Shown: piece by piece, positions 33,517 through 41,096 of the stretch
Numbering within the stretch: the stretch's first letter is position 1
Layout: each line of letters opens with the position of its first letter
Assembly: GCA_011364905.1 (NCBI GenBank)
Contig: RDNZ01000025.1
Location: 1 to 42,605 of the forward strand
Length of the DNA stretch: 42,605 nt
Direction: 5' to 3'
Origin: Candidatus Thorarchaeota archaeon
GTDB lineage: Archaea; Asgardarchaeota; Thorarchaeia; Thorarchaeales; Thorarchaeaceae
Translations under genes and position numbers: made by a program
Notes under the pieces: model-generated
Databases searched by the model: none
Told to the model about the DNA's origin: nothing
What the model saw: only the letters and a program-made list of their open reading frames with translations

Positions 33517-34152
33517 ATGCAGCTTACTCCCTTCGTCAATCTCGCCTTTGTGATTGTCATTCAGGTCCTTTTCATGCAAATGATCTGGCTTTTCTTGAGT
33601 CGTCGCGCAGAGGGCTCGTATCTCGGGGACATCATGCACTTTAGAAAGCCTTCATCATCCTTGTCGAGATTCTACGACTGGCGTATCTCTAGGTTTACCA
33701 ACGCATTGATTGAGGCGATTGTCTATTTGATCATTTTACTGGCTTCGTTGATACTGGTCTCTGTCGTGTTGGTTGACTTTGCAGCATTCATGGATGCAAT
33801 CCTGTATGTTGCATTTATGGTGTTCTTGTCAGCTATCACTGCCGTGCAGATGGTTTGGCGTGTCAGAGGAATCAATGAACGTGAGGGTAGAATCCTCTCC
33901 TTGGTAAGTACAGCAACAGACAAGGTGGGTCTAGCAAGACAAATGGTGGAAGATCTCATAAGTCAGGGGCGAATGGGCGATGGACGTGTGTGGTTTGCGC
34001 TTTACAGGCTTGCTCAAAGACAGAACAGAGTCGGATGGGCCATTAGAGATGTATTGATTGAGAAGCGCAGTGATCTTAAGGAGCTGCAAAGATATTCTGA
34101 AAGCCAAGAAACTCCTACGTCGCGCGACAAGGGACCCGGGATTGAAACCTAG
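33517..34152 (+). CDS. Membrane protein with helical cytoplasmic tail
   Basis: 211 aa. An N-terminal helix (FVNLAFVIVIQVLFMQMIWLFL), a basic stretch, then two more helices (ALIEAIVYLIILLASLILVSVVL and AILYVAFMVFLSAITAVQMVW). The last 90 residues are soluble and helical (ATDKVGLARQMVEDLISQGR, VWFALYRLAQRQNRVGWAIRDVL). The start is the ATG at 33517, supported by the TATA position; a GTG lies four codons earlier. No family recognised. rpl35ae begins about 80 bp downstream. Confidence 0.65.
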   Translation: MQLTPFVNLAFVIVIQVLFMQMIWLFLSRRAEGSYLGDIMHFRKPSSSLSRFYDWRISRFTNALIEAIVYLIILLASLILVSVVLVDFAAFMDAILYVAFMVFLSAITAVQMVWRVRGINEREGRILSLVSTATDKVGLARQMVEDLISQGRMGDGRVWFALYRLAQRQNRVGWAIRDVLIEKRSDLKELQRYSESQETPTSRDKGPGIET

Positions 34153-34229
34153 ACTTGCTAGAGCTATTCAGTAAGTCTTATATCCAATTCCTAAGGCATT
34201 CACGAGAATCCCACTGGGAGGAACTCCGT

Positions 34230-34514
34230 ATGTCAAAGAGTGACGTTCTGAAAGGCCGCAGGGGCGTAGTCACAAGTTACCGTAGGGGAAAGCACCTACA
34301 ACATCCAAATCAAGTGATACTGATATTTGATGATGTGAAGACTAGATCTCAGGCTTCAACACTTGTCGGTAGAAAGGTGAAGTGGACATCCCCTGAAGAG
34401 AGCGAATTCCTTGGCAAAGTACTTGGCCCTCATGGTAACAGTGGTGCTGTTCGTGCAAAGTTCAGGACTAACCTTCCAGGCCAGGCCATTGGAACCCCAG
34501 TGGTTCTGATGTAG
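34230..34514 (+). CDS. rpl35ae: Large-subunit ribosomal protein L35Ae (eL33)
   Basis: 94 aa. KGRRGVVTSYRRGKHLQHPNQ at the N-terminus, then LVGRKVKWTS and the family signature GKVLGPHGNSGAVRAKF, ending LPGQAIGTPVVLM. The start is the ATG at 34230, with GGAGG 8 nt upstream; frame upstream of it is not coding. This protein is shared by archaea and eukaryotes but patchy in archaea. A guide RNA gene follows 42 bp downstream. Confidence 0.93.
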   Translation: MSKSDVLKGRRGVVTSYRRGKHLQHPNQVILIFDDVKTRSQASTLVGRKVKWTSPEESEFLGKVLGPHGNSGAVRAKFRTNLPGQAIGTPVVLM

Positions 34515-34556
34515 ACCATCACGAAGTTTTATCAGTTCATCAAACGATGCCTACTA

Positions 34557-34628
34557 GGCTCCGATGATGCAATTGGCTATCTGAGGGCAGAAATGCCCAG
34601 CGACGAGTCATAGTTAGACTGAGGAGCC
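34557..34628 (+). ncRNA. Box C/D guide sRNA (double guide)
   Basis: A 72-nt element with every part of an archaeal C/D sRNA. Terminal stem GGCTCC/GGAGCC; box C ATGATGC (34564-34570); box D' CTGA (34581-34584); box C' GCGACGA (34600-34606); box D CTGA (34619-34622). Both halves fold as kink-turns: a 3-nt bulge (GAT; AGC), tandem G.A pairs, then a G-C pair. The internal kink-turn is capped by a perfect hairpin GGGCA-GAAA-TGCCC. Guides are 10 nt (34571-34580) and 12 nt (34607-34618). The D guide complements UAACUAUGAC, as in helix 69 of archaeal/eukaryotic 23S/28S rRNA; the five-nucleotide rule points to the A equal to E. coli A1913. The D' guide complements UAGCCAA, found in helix 71. rRNA sequences are from memory. 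It may be co-transcribed with rpl35ae. Confidence 0.82.
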
Positions 34629-34670
34629 ACTTGCCAAAAGAATCAGTCTGTTTGTGGATGGAGAAAAGAA

Positions 34671-35237
34671 GTGGTTCAGTGGTTGTTGTATTTCTCAGCA
34701 TACTTTCTCGCAGGGCTCTCGCTCAAGCTTGGTGACGACCTACTGGATGAACTTGACAGACCTCAAGCAGCATGGCTACCACTCTCTCTTGCTGGCCTGC
34801 TATTTGGTCTACTCATGACAGTGTCAGAATGGGACCTAGTTCTTCTGACCAGTATTGTGATAGGTGTCTTGGTTTCAGGAAAAGTCAATCACCTGCAGTT
34901 CGTTGTAGGGTTTGCAATGATTATTGGTACTCTGCTGATTATTGGCCTTCCAGCCATTACAAGTTGGCTGGACTGGAGTACCGTGCTCATTATTCTCTTC
35001 TTGGCAGCCGTTCTAGATGAGAAAGGGAATGACTGGGCAGATAAGGACCAATCACCGTTAGCATTCAAGATATTCAAGTACAGATTTGTACTGAAGATTG
35101 TTGTTCTCGGACTGATTATACCATGGCCAATGTTCTTTTCGACTGCAATTGGACTGTGGGTCTTTGATATTGGGTACGAGTCTGCAGGTTGGCTAATCAG
35201 ACACGGTCTTGTAGGCAAGGCTACAACAGACATCTAG
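34671..35237 (+). CDS. Integral membrane protein with two Asp-rich motifs
   Basis: 188 aa, about six hydrophobic segments. Two acidic motifs lie at membrane edges: KLGDDLLDELDRPQ (about residues 20-33) and LDEKGNDWADKDQS (about 116-129). The pair recalls the two metal-binding motifs of UbiA prenyltransferases (NDxxDxxxD and DxxxD), but the protein is far shorter than UbiA (about 290 aa), and homology is not certain. It has a GTG start and no obvious ribosome-binding site. The last 45 bp overlap the convergent radical SAM gene. Confidence 0.65.
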   Translation: MVQWLLYFSAYFLAGLSLKLGDDLLDELDRPQAAWLPLSLAGLLFGLLMTVSEWDLVLLTSIVIGVLVSGKVNHLQFVVGFAMIIGTLLIIGLPAITSWLDWSTVLIILFLAAVLDEKGNDWADKDQSPLAFKIFKYRFVLKIVVLGLIIPWPMFFSTAIGLWVFDIGYESAGWLIRHGLVGKATTDI

Positions 35238-36203
35238 AAAAACGGGATTCAGACCGCTCTCTCTCGCGAAATCGACTCCCTCCTGACTTATCAGAGCAAT
35301 CCCGTTGACGCCACTCTGGACTGCAAACCGGTCAGTCTCAATCTTGTGCTTGCCCATTGGTCGGGCACATCCTAGGAGAATTGGAACCTCCTTCATCCCG
35401 AGTCTTGCCACTGTAATTACCCGTCCAATCTCCTCAGGCGTTGGTGGAGTAACATTCTCCATCAATGTCTTTCTGATGGGGCTTAATGCGATAATCACAA
35501 CTGCAGCGGGATTTCCCTGAGCAATCAAATCCAGAGCTTGAATCTCGCCAGCAAGTCTTCCGTAATCGAGTCCTACAAGGACATGAGGCACGGTTGGTAC
35601 GCCAAGTTCCTCCAAGATATCAAGTGAGTGTCGTGTTTTTCTCGGTCCGTCTTCGAGGTGGTAGACATTCTTAGAGACACGTTCGTCTCCAATGACATCA
35701 AGCATGGCAGCATCAATCTGTGCCTGTGCTAGACCCTGGGCGGTTTTTTCACTAATCAGACCAGTATGAACCACCACCTCTAGGTCTAGCTCGGTCTTCA
35801 CCCTTTGAATCGAGTCGACGAATCTCTCCAGTGGTACATAGCCCTCTGAGTCAGATCCCCCGCTAATGAGCACACCATCCCCGCCAAGTGCTTTGATTTC
35901 CTTACATCGATCAAACAGACTCTCGGGAGTGATTGTGGATTCCATTCCTTTCAGGAGTCTTCCTTCGCAGTGCTCACACATCAGCGAACACGATGTGCCT
36001 GTTACACTGAGTGAAACGAAGTTTTGTGGGTCTACCTGAGCGTGATCCCTGATTTCGTAAGGGTATGCCGTGGGACTATAGCAGAGAAGGTCATTGCCAT
36101 AGATGGTGAGACGCTGATTCAGTCCCTCTGCCATCAACTCCCGAAAGTCTTCAGATGATACCTTCAGAACCGCAGGACCATCGTTGAGTATTTCAAAGAC
36201 CAT
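35193..36203 (-). CDS. Radical SAM protein, biotin-synthase-like (COG1856 type)
   Basis: 336 aa. The cluster motif is CSLMCEHC (Cys72, Cys76, Cys79), followed by GVLISGGSDSEGYVPLE, a SAM-contact GG motif, and VPHVLVGLDYGRLAGEIQAL; the barrel ends with CARPMGKHKIETDRFAVQSGVNGIA, like biotin synthase relatives. Archaeal proteins of this type have been described as biotin synthase homologues, and the two-protein archaeal lipoyl synthase (LipS1/LipS2) comes from this area of the superfamily; whether this is one of them cannot be settled from the sequence. The adjacent genes encode acyl-CoA metabolism and a membrane protein. Confidence 0.82.
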   Translation of the reverse strand: MVFEILNDGPAVLKVSSEDFRELMAEGLNQRLTIYGNDLLCYSPTAYPYEIRDHAQVDPQNFVSLSVTGTSCSLMCEHCEGRLLKGMESTITPESLFDRCKEIKALGGDGVLISGGSDSEGYVPLERFVDSIQRVKTELDLEVVVHTGLISEKTAQGLAQAQIDAAMLDVIGDERVSKNVYHLEDGPRKTRHSLDILEELGVPTVPHVLVGLDYGRLAGEIQALDLIAQGNPAAVVIIALSPIRKTLMENVTPPTPEEIGRVITVARLGMKEVPILLGCARPMGKHKIETDRFAVQSGVNGIALISQEGVDFARESGLNPVFLDVCCSLAYKTVSD

Positions 36204-36330
36204 AGGACCGCCTCAAATCTAATCCAAGATTTTCGGTTTTTAGAGTTGTCATCTATACCAGAGGACAACAAACAAGTACATCTTGAGTTTCTCAAAAACT
36301 CAGCCCCAGTCTAACTGTAGGTGGGATACA

Positions 36331-37761
36331 ATGACTCCTGTGGACATAGATTCAATTGATCTGTTCTTCAATGCGAAGAGTGTAGCAATTTATGGTGCTT
36401 CAGCAAGTCAGAACAGTGTCGGCCAAGCAATTGTTCAGAATTTCATCAAACCACAGTATACTGGAAAAGTCTACGGGGTCAACCCAAAGTATACTCAGGT
36501 TCTGGGGATTCCCTGTTTTCCATCACTTCAGGAGATAGAGGACTCTGTAGATTTAGTAGTGGTGGCAGTACCAGCTAGATTGACACCACGGGTGTTCGAG
36601 GATATCGCAAGAAAGGGGTCTAAAGCAGTCATTGTGATATCTGGAGGGTTCTCTGAAACAGGTCCTAGAGGAGCTGAGATTGAGGATGAGATCGTTGCTA
36701 TTGCTAAGAAGGGCAATGTACGCATAATTGGTCCAAATTGTGTGGGTGTAGTGGATACCCATAGTCACATTGACACCTTTTTCCTACCTGAGTATCGATG
36801 CGGTCGCCCGAAACCAAGCAATGTAGCAAACATATCACTTGTTTCTCAATCAGGAGCATTCGCTGCAGCAATATCAGATTGGACTGCGGAACTGGGTCTT
36901 GGAATAAGCAAGCTCATTAGTCTAGGGAACAAATGCGATGTTGACGATGATGACCTTCTATGCTACTTGGGGGATGATTCTACTACGCAGGTCATCTGTT
37001 ACTATACTGAGGGTTATGACGAAGAAAAGGGTCGATCGTTCTTCGACACAGCAAAGACTGTGACACCGTATAAACCGGTTCTTGTTGTGAAGTCAGGTAG
37101 GGGACAAAGAGCAAAGGCAGCATCCATGTCACATACTGGGTCTCTTGCCGGATCGGACAATGTTGCTGATGCAGCATATAAGCAGGCAGGAATAATCAGA
37201 CCAGGTAACTTCGAACAGATGTTTGATATGGCAAAAGCACTTGCCATGCAACCTCCAGCTAGGGGTGACAGGGTTCTCATGATCACAAATGGAGGCGGCC
37301 TAGGGGTGATGACGACTGACGCTCTTGAGTTACTAGGACTCAACATTCCCACCCCCTCCTCAGAACTTGAAAAGAGGTTCAACGAGAGATTGCCAGCTTA
37401 TTGTGCTGTGGGTAATCCAATTGATGTTGTCGGAGATGCAAACTCAAGTAGGTACGATGTTGTTCTTGAGGAAGCGATTGTAAGTGGAGAATATGATATC
37501 TTCGTGGTAGGTATGCTACTGCAGACACCTAGCCTTGAAATGGATGTGACCAATGTAATTGCAAACCATCAAAGGTCTTCAGGGCTTCCATTTGTGGTGG
37601 TTTCCATGGGAGGAGGCTTCACAACAAAGGCTGGCGAAATAATGGCACTCATGGGCGTACCCACATATGCCACTGGGGAGAAGGCTGCTCTTGCTGTAAA
37701 AGCCCTTGCACAATATGGTGAGATCAAATATGGAGACAAGTTCAATAAGACTGCCACGTGA
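36331..37761 (+). CDS. acdA: ADP-forming acyl-CoA synthetase, alpha subunit
   Basis: Converts acyl-CoA plus ADP and phosphate into acid, CoA and ATP, the archaeal route of ATP formation from acetyl-CoA and other acyl-CoAs. 476 aa from the ATG at 36331 (GGTGGG upstream). CoA-binding Rossmann domain (SVAIYGASASQNSVGQ, VYGVNPKY), then the ligase domain with GPNCVGVVDT, SLVSQSGAFAAAI and the phospho-His loop SMSHTGSLAG (His268), then LMITNGGGLGVMTTDALE and NPIDVVGDA. The beta subunit follows 121 bp downstream as a separate gene. Confidence 0.95.
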   Translation: MTPVDIDSIDLFFNAKSVAIYGASASQNSVGQAIVQNFIKPQYTGKVYGVNPKYTQVLGIPCFPSLQEIEDSVDLVVVAVPARLTPRVFEDIARKGSKAVIVISGGFSETGPRGAEIEDEIVAIAKKGNVRIIGPNCVGVVDTHSHIDTFFLPEYRCGRPKPSNVANISLVSQSGAFAAAISDWTAELGLGISKLISLGNKCDVDDDDLLCYLGDDSTTQVICYYTEGYDEEKGRSFFDTAKTVTPYKPVLVVKSGRGQRAKAASMSHTGSLAGSDNVADAAYKQAGIIRPGNFEQMFDMAKALAMQPPARGDRVLMITNGGGLGVMTTDALELLGLNIPTPSSELEKRFNERLPAYCAVGNPIDVVGDANSSRYDVVLEEAIVSGEYDIFVVGMLLQTPSLEMDVTNVIANHQRSSGLPFVVVSMGGGFTTKAGEIMALMGVPTYATGEKAALAVKALAQYGEIKYGDKFNKTAT

Positions 37762-37882
37762 GAACGGACCTGTGAAACCCAATAGTAAGCGATTTTCTCT
37801 CGTTCACCCATAACAAAAGTGAGAAATAGATGATGATAAAAGGACAAACAAGTCAGCATCATGAGAGAGGCCTGAATCATAG

Positions 37883-38623
37883 ATGAAAGAAGCCAAGAAA
37901 ATCTTCAAGACTGCTCTGGAGGAGGGACGAACCTTCGTCCTTGAGAATGAGGCAAAGGACATTATGGAAGGATATGGAATTCCGATACCTCCCTATGCAA
38001 CTGCAACAACTGCAGATGAGGCTGTTGAGAAATCGAAAAGTATAGGTTTCCCAGTTGTGCTCAAGATTCTCTCAAAGGACATTCTTCACAAGTCGGATGC
38101 GGGAGGCGTCAAGGTCAACCTCAAAGACGAAGATGCTGTAAGAAGAGCCTTTGATGAGATTATGAAGAATGTAAAGAGCTTCGGGAAGGAAAAGGGAATA
38201 GATGTCGATCTGAGCCGTGGCGTGTTCGTTTCCGCTTTTGCAGACATGGGAATCGAGATGATCGTAGGAGTAACGAAGGACCCTCAGTTTGGCCACGCGC
38301 TCATGGTAGGACTCGGTGGTATATTTGTTGAAGTTCTCAAGGATGTATCATTCAGACTGATCCCATTCACAGAGAGTGATGCTAGGGAGATGTTGGGTGA
38401 ACTCAAAGCATACAAAATCCTTGAGGGAGTACGAGGAGAGGGGCCACGTGATGTGGATGCTCTAATCAAAATCATGTTAGCCATTTCCAAAATGGTTGAT
38501 GAGAATCCAGAGATCATCGAACTTGACTGCAATCCTGCTTTTGTTTATGCAAAGGGGAAGGGAGCTGTTGTTGTTGATGCCAGGATTTTGATTGATGGAT
38601 CTGGTAAGCCTGCTAGCCATTAA
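37883..38623 (+). CDS. acdB: ADP-forming acyl-CoA synthetase, beta subunit
   Basis: ATP-grasp subunit that binds the nucleotide and carries the second phosphorylated His in related enzymes. 246 aa. VLENEAKDIMEGYGIPIPPY, GFPVVLKILSKDILHKSDAGGV, EMIVGVTKDPQFGHALMVGLGG and EIIELDCNPAFVYAKG are the expected order of motifs. The separate alpha and beta genes match the Pyrococcus-type ACD arrangement. The 121-bp gap before it has no clear promoter, and the genes are probably co-transcribed. Its last 11 bp overlap the convergent gene. Confidence 0.95.
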   Translation: MKEAKKIFKTALEEGRTFVLENEAKDIMEGYGIPIPPYATATTADEAVEKSKSIGFPVVLKILSKDILHKSDAGGVKVNLKDEDAVRRAFDEIMKNVKSFGKEKGIDVDLSRGVFVSAFADMGIEMIVGVTKDPQFGHALMVGLGGIFVEVLKDVSFRLIPFTESDAREMLGELKAYKILEGVRGEGPRDVDALIKIMLAISKMVDENPEIIELDCNPAFVYAKGKGAVVVDARILIDGSGKPASH

Positions 38624-39809
38624 TCAAATCATTAAGAAGAATTAGACCTCTCTTGAGATCAATGTCCTCAAGTGGAGTTTCTGATGAGTTCTTCGTGGAG
38701 GTTGCTAGTAGTAACAAGAGGGCAATTAATCGGGGCACCAGACGAGCATACTGGAGCAGAAAATCCTTGTTTCCGGTTGAGTCCACAATCAATCCTTCGA
38801 AACGCCTGGTCAAGAGCTGGATTCTCTCCTCAACATCGGAGTTCAACTTTAGCTTCTGAAAGAGTTCCATCGCTCCGGACTCGCTCTGAAGGAATTTGGG
38901 TGATACACCAATCTGCTCAAACATCTGCAAGGACTCAACTATGGTCTGGTCATAATGGTCATCCTCAAGTCGTTCAATCCCTTGTCTTACTGCCTGCAGC
39001 TGACCCAGAAAGCGAAGAGAGTTTGTCAATATAGTCCGCGAGGCTCCGGAAGTGGCTGCAGCCATCTCCGCGAGATGCTCTCCATGAGTCTTCTCAAGCT
39101 TGGCGGCAAGAGAGGAGTTCAGTTTTCTTTCAAAGCCTGGAGAGAATCCAACATTGGCTGTTTTAGGTAAGACTGAGTTTGATCCAAGACTTCTAATCAC
39201 TGTGAGGGCTCTGAAGTCTTCACGTGGAACATGGAATACGAGTATTCTAAGTACGTCATAGGCTGATTCAAAGTCAGACTCCGCTATTACATTGCGGCCT
39301 TGTCCTTTACAGGCAAAAGCACAAAGAATCGACCAAGAGGAAACAAATGATTCGCGAAGGTCAGCCCTTAGAGTTTCATCTGCCAATTCGTGTTCCTCTA
39401 GGAATCTGGTCAACTTTTCTGCGGCACCTGAGATTCTCGAAAGCGTGTTGGTACCAAATTGAAGGTCCGTAATTGATTTGATGAATCCCCGGGGCTCTCT
39501 AGAGGGCGGACGTAGAATCAAGCCAGGATCATTTCGTGTCATTGACCACCATTTTGAAGTCGAAGTCACATAGTCAAGCACATCTATCGCTTCAGTAACA
39601 TCTGCAAGAGTTGCTCTGTTCCGGGAATCGAGATATGCCACGAGTTTCGTGAAGAGGCTGAGAAAACGTGTCAGGTGGAGAGAGACCTTAGAACCCAGAA
39701 ACTGAAAATCCGTAAATCGCGTGGCTACACTATCGAGTTGGTCACGTAGATTATACTCTAGGTTTGTCCCGAGCAAACCCCGATAGACATCAACCGGATT
39801 CCTCGCCAA
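38613..39809 (-). CDS. All-helical protein of unknown function with three similar segments
   Basis: 398 aa, no family recognised and no predicted membrane helix except a possible hydrophobic run (LVPRLIALLLLLATS) near the C-terminus. Three regions have a similar pattern: a hydrophobic helix, a short polar turn, then an acidic DxxxAxxxL helix. They are FTKLVAYLDSRNRATLADV (about 53-71), SILCAFACKGQGRNVIAESD (about 160-180) and IALLLLLATSTKNSSETPLE (about 360-380). This resembles the helical lid of AAA+ proteins such as MCM, but without any ATPase part. The start is TTG 39809, with GGAGAT upstream. It lies before uppS's terminus on the same strand (62 bp), so co-transcription with the GTPase/Roadblock cluster upstream is possible. 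Confidence 0.6.
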   Translation of the reverse strand: MARNPVDVYRGLLGTNLEYNLRDQLDSVATRFTDFQFLGSKVSLHLTRFLSLFTKLVAYLDSRNRATLADVTEAIDVLDYVTSTSKWWSMTRNDPGLILRPPSREPRGFIKSITDLQFGTNTLSRISGAAEKLTRFLEEHELADETLRADLRESFVSSWSILCAFACKGQGRNVIAESDFESAYDVLRILVFHVPREDFRALTVIRSLGSNSVLPKTANVGFSPGFERKLNSSLAAKLEKTHGEHLAEMAAATSGASRTILTNSLRFLGQLQAVRQGIERLEDDHYDQTIVESLQMFEQIGVSPKFLQSESGAMELFQKLKLNSDVEERIQLLTRRFEGLIVDSTGNKDFLLQYARLVPRLIALLLLLATSTKNSSETPLEDIDLKRGLILLNDLING

Positions 39810-39871
39810 GGCCCTATTATCTCCTGTTATGTCACATCAGAAACACTTGGCATATAAAAGCTGACAAGACG

Positions 39872-40648
39872 CTACGTACCATATCTTCTAGACCGGTCTC
39901 CGTAGGAGCGCAAAGCGCGCCATATGTCGATTCGTCGAACAGCAGGCCAATAAATCTGTGCAAAGTAGAGTTCCGAATAGGCAGATTGCCACAGTAGGAA
40001 GCCTGAGAGACGCTCCTCACCGGACGTGCGTATTATGAGGTCTGGATCAGGAACGCCATTAGTGTAAAGGTGGCTCTCTATGATGTCTTCTGTAATATCG
40101 CTTGGTTCTATTTCTCCAGACTCTATTTTTTCTCCAATGGCCTTTACTGCATCGACAAGTTCAGCCCGTCCAGAGTAGCCAATTGCAACGTTAAGGATGT
40201 GATCACTATAGTCCTTTGTTTCCTCCTCAGCCTGATGGATCGCCATCTGGACCCTTTCAGGCAGGAGGTCGACTCTTCCAATGGCTTGGATCCGGACCCG
40301 ATGTCGATGCACATCTGGATTGCCAACCACCTCACTAAACTTCTCCTCTGCAAGAGCCATTATCTCTTCGACTTCACTCTTGCTTCTCTGGAAGTTCTCG
40401 ATTGAAAAGGCATACAACGTACAGACTTTGACATTGGCCTCCCAGAGAATACGGAGGACCTCCATCACCTTTGCTGCACCTCGATGGTGTCCAAACCAGG
40501 GTACCTCAAGTCCATGCTTTCGTGCGTATCTGCGATTTCCATCCAGAATGATTCCAACATGCCGTGGAGCCCTATCCTTGTCTAGCTGTCTGAACAGATA
40601 ATATTCGTACAGTCTGTACACAGGACCGGATAGGTTCAATTCTGACAC
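39872..40648 (-). CDS. uppS: Cis-prenyltransferase (undecaprenyl/polyprenyl diphosphate synthase family)
   Basis: Extends prenyl diphosphates with isopentenyl diphosphate in cis; in archaea the product becomes the dolichol-type lipid for N-glycosylation. 258 aa. HVGIILDGNRRYARKHG with Asp36, the FGHHRGAAK segment, CTLYAFSIENFQRS, and the C-terminal IRTSGEERLSGFLLWQSAYS and ELYFAQIYWPA are all intact. The start is GTG 40648. It fits the many glycosylation sites of surface proteins elsewhere in the window (inference). Confidence 0.95.
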   Translation of the reverse strand: MSELNLSGPVYRLYEYYLFRQLDKDRAPRHVGIILDGNRRYARKHGLEVPWFGHHRGAAKVMEVLRILWEANVKVCTLYAFSIENFQRSKSEVEEIMALAEEKFSEVVGNPDVHRHRVRIQAIGRVDLLPERVQMAIHQAEEETKDYSDHILNVAIGYSGRAELVDAVKAIGEKIESGEIEPSDITEDIIESHLYTNGVPDPDLIIRTSGEERLSGFLLWQSAYSELYFAQIYWPAVRRIDIWRALRSYGDRSRRYGT

Positions 40649-40654
40649 ACTCTG

Positions 40655-40684
40655 ATTAAGCCGATAGCGGATTCTACGCTTAAT
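40655..40684. promoter_or_regulatory. 7-bp inverted repeat between Roadblock gene and uppS
   Basis: ATTAAGC (40655-40661) and GCTTAAT (40678-40684), 16-nt spacer containing CCG-ATAG-CGG. Just upstream of the uppS start on the minus strand; operator or mRNA hairpin. Confidence 0.35.
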
Positions 40685-40711
40685 AGAGTTGATGTTATGC
40701 CGATGGTTGTA

Positions 40712-41083
40712 CTAAATCATTGCAGCAACTTTTTCGGCTGCACGCTTCATATCCAGGAAAATCAGACCAAGTTTTGCGTTTGCCGTTGTTGACACTGTGA
40801 GACAGGCATTCATTCCAGCTTGAACAACCAACAGCCAACCATCCACACCCTTAATGTTGACCTGTTCCAGGCTTCCCTTGCCAAGTTCTATAGCTGCTTT
40901 TTCACCAAGAGTTAACATGGCAGCTGTCATGGCCGCGACTTTTGCCTCGTCTACATCTGTTGGGAGAGCTGACACAATTGGCAATCCTTCCACACTGACG
41001 ATGGCGCAGGCCTCTATCTCAGGTATACTCCCCTGCAGTTCGTTCAGAACGCCTTCGAGTGTATTTTCGCGGGATTCTCCCAT
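40712..41083 (-). CDS. Roadblock/LC7 domain protein (MglB-like)
   Basis: 123 aa, a single Roadblock/longin-type domain. LEGVLNELQGSIPEIEACAIVSVEGLPIVSAL is the first helix-strand unit; VAAMTAAMLTLGEKAAIELGKG and LEQVNIKGVDGWLLVVQAG the rest. Such proteins act as partners or GTPase activators of MglA/Rag/Arf-like GTPases. It starts 13 bp after the stop of the adjacent GTPase gene on the same strand, which supports a functional pair. Roadblock proteins are expanded in Asgard archaea. Confidence 0.9.
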   Translation of the reverse strand: MGESRENTLEGVLNELQGSIPEIEACAIVSVEGLPIVSALPTDVDEAKVAAMTAAMLTLGEKAAIELGKGSLEQVNIKGVDGWLLVVQAGMNACLTVSTTANAKLGLIFLDMKRAAEKVAAMI

Positions 41084-41096
41084 TTGGTTTCACCTG

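Noticed and set aside
33292..33639. Minus-strand 115-aa open frame
   Set aside because: Composition is unlike a protein (rich in His, Ser, Arg), it overlaps the supported plus-strand membrane gene and contains the hairpin.
34557..34628. A degenerate tRNA (GGCTCC...GGAGCC ends, D-arm-like GATG...TATC)
   Set aside because: No 5-bp/7-nt anticodon arm can be formed and the GTTCRA T-loop is missing. The box C/D kink-turn reading explains every part.
37826..37876. C/D sRNA before acdB (ATGATGA ... CTGA)
   Set aside because: The flanks do not pair, so no kink-turn forms; only two short boxes, expected by chance in this AT-rich spacer.
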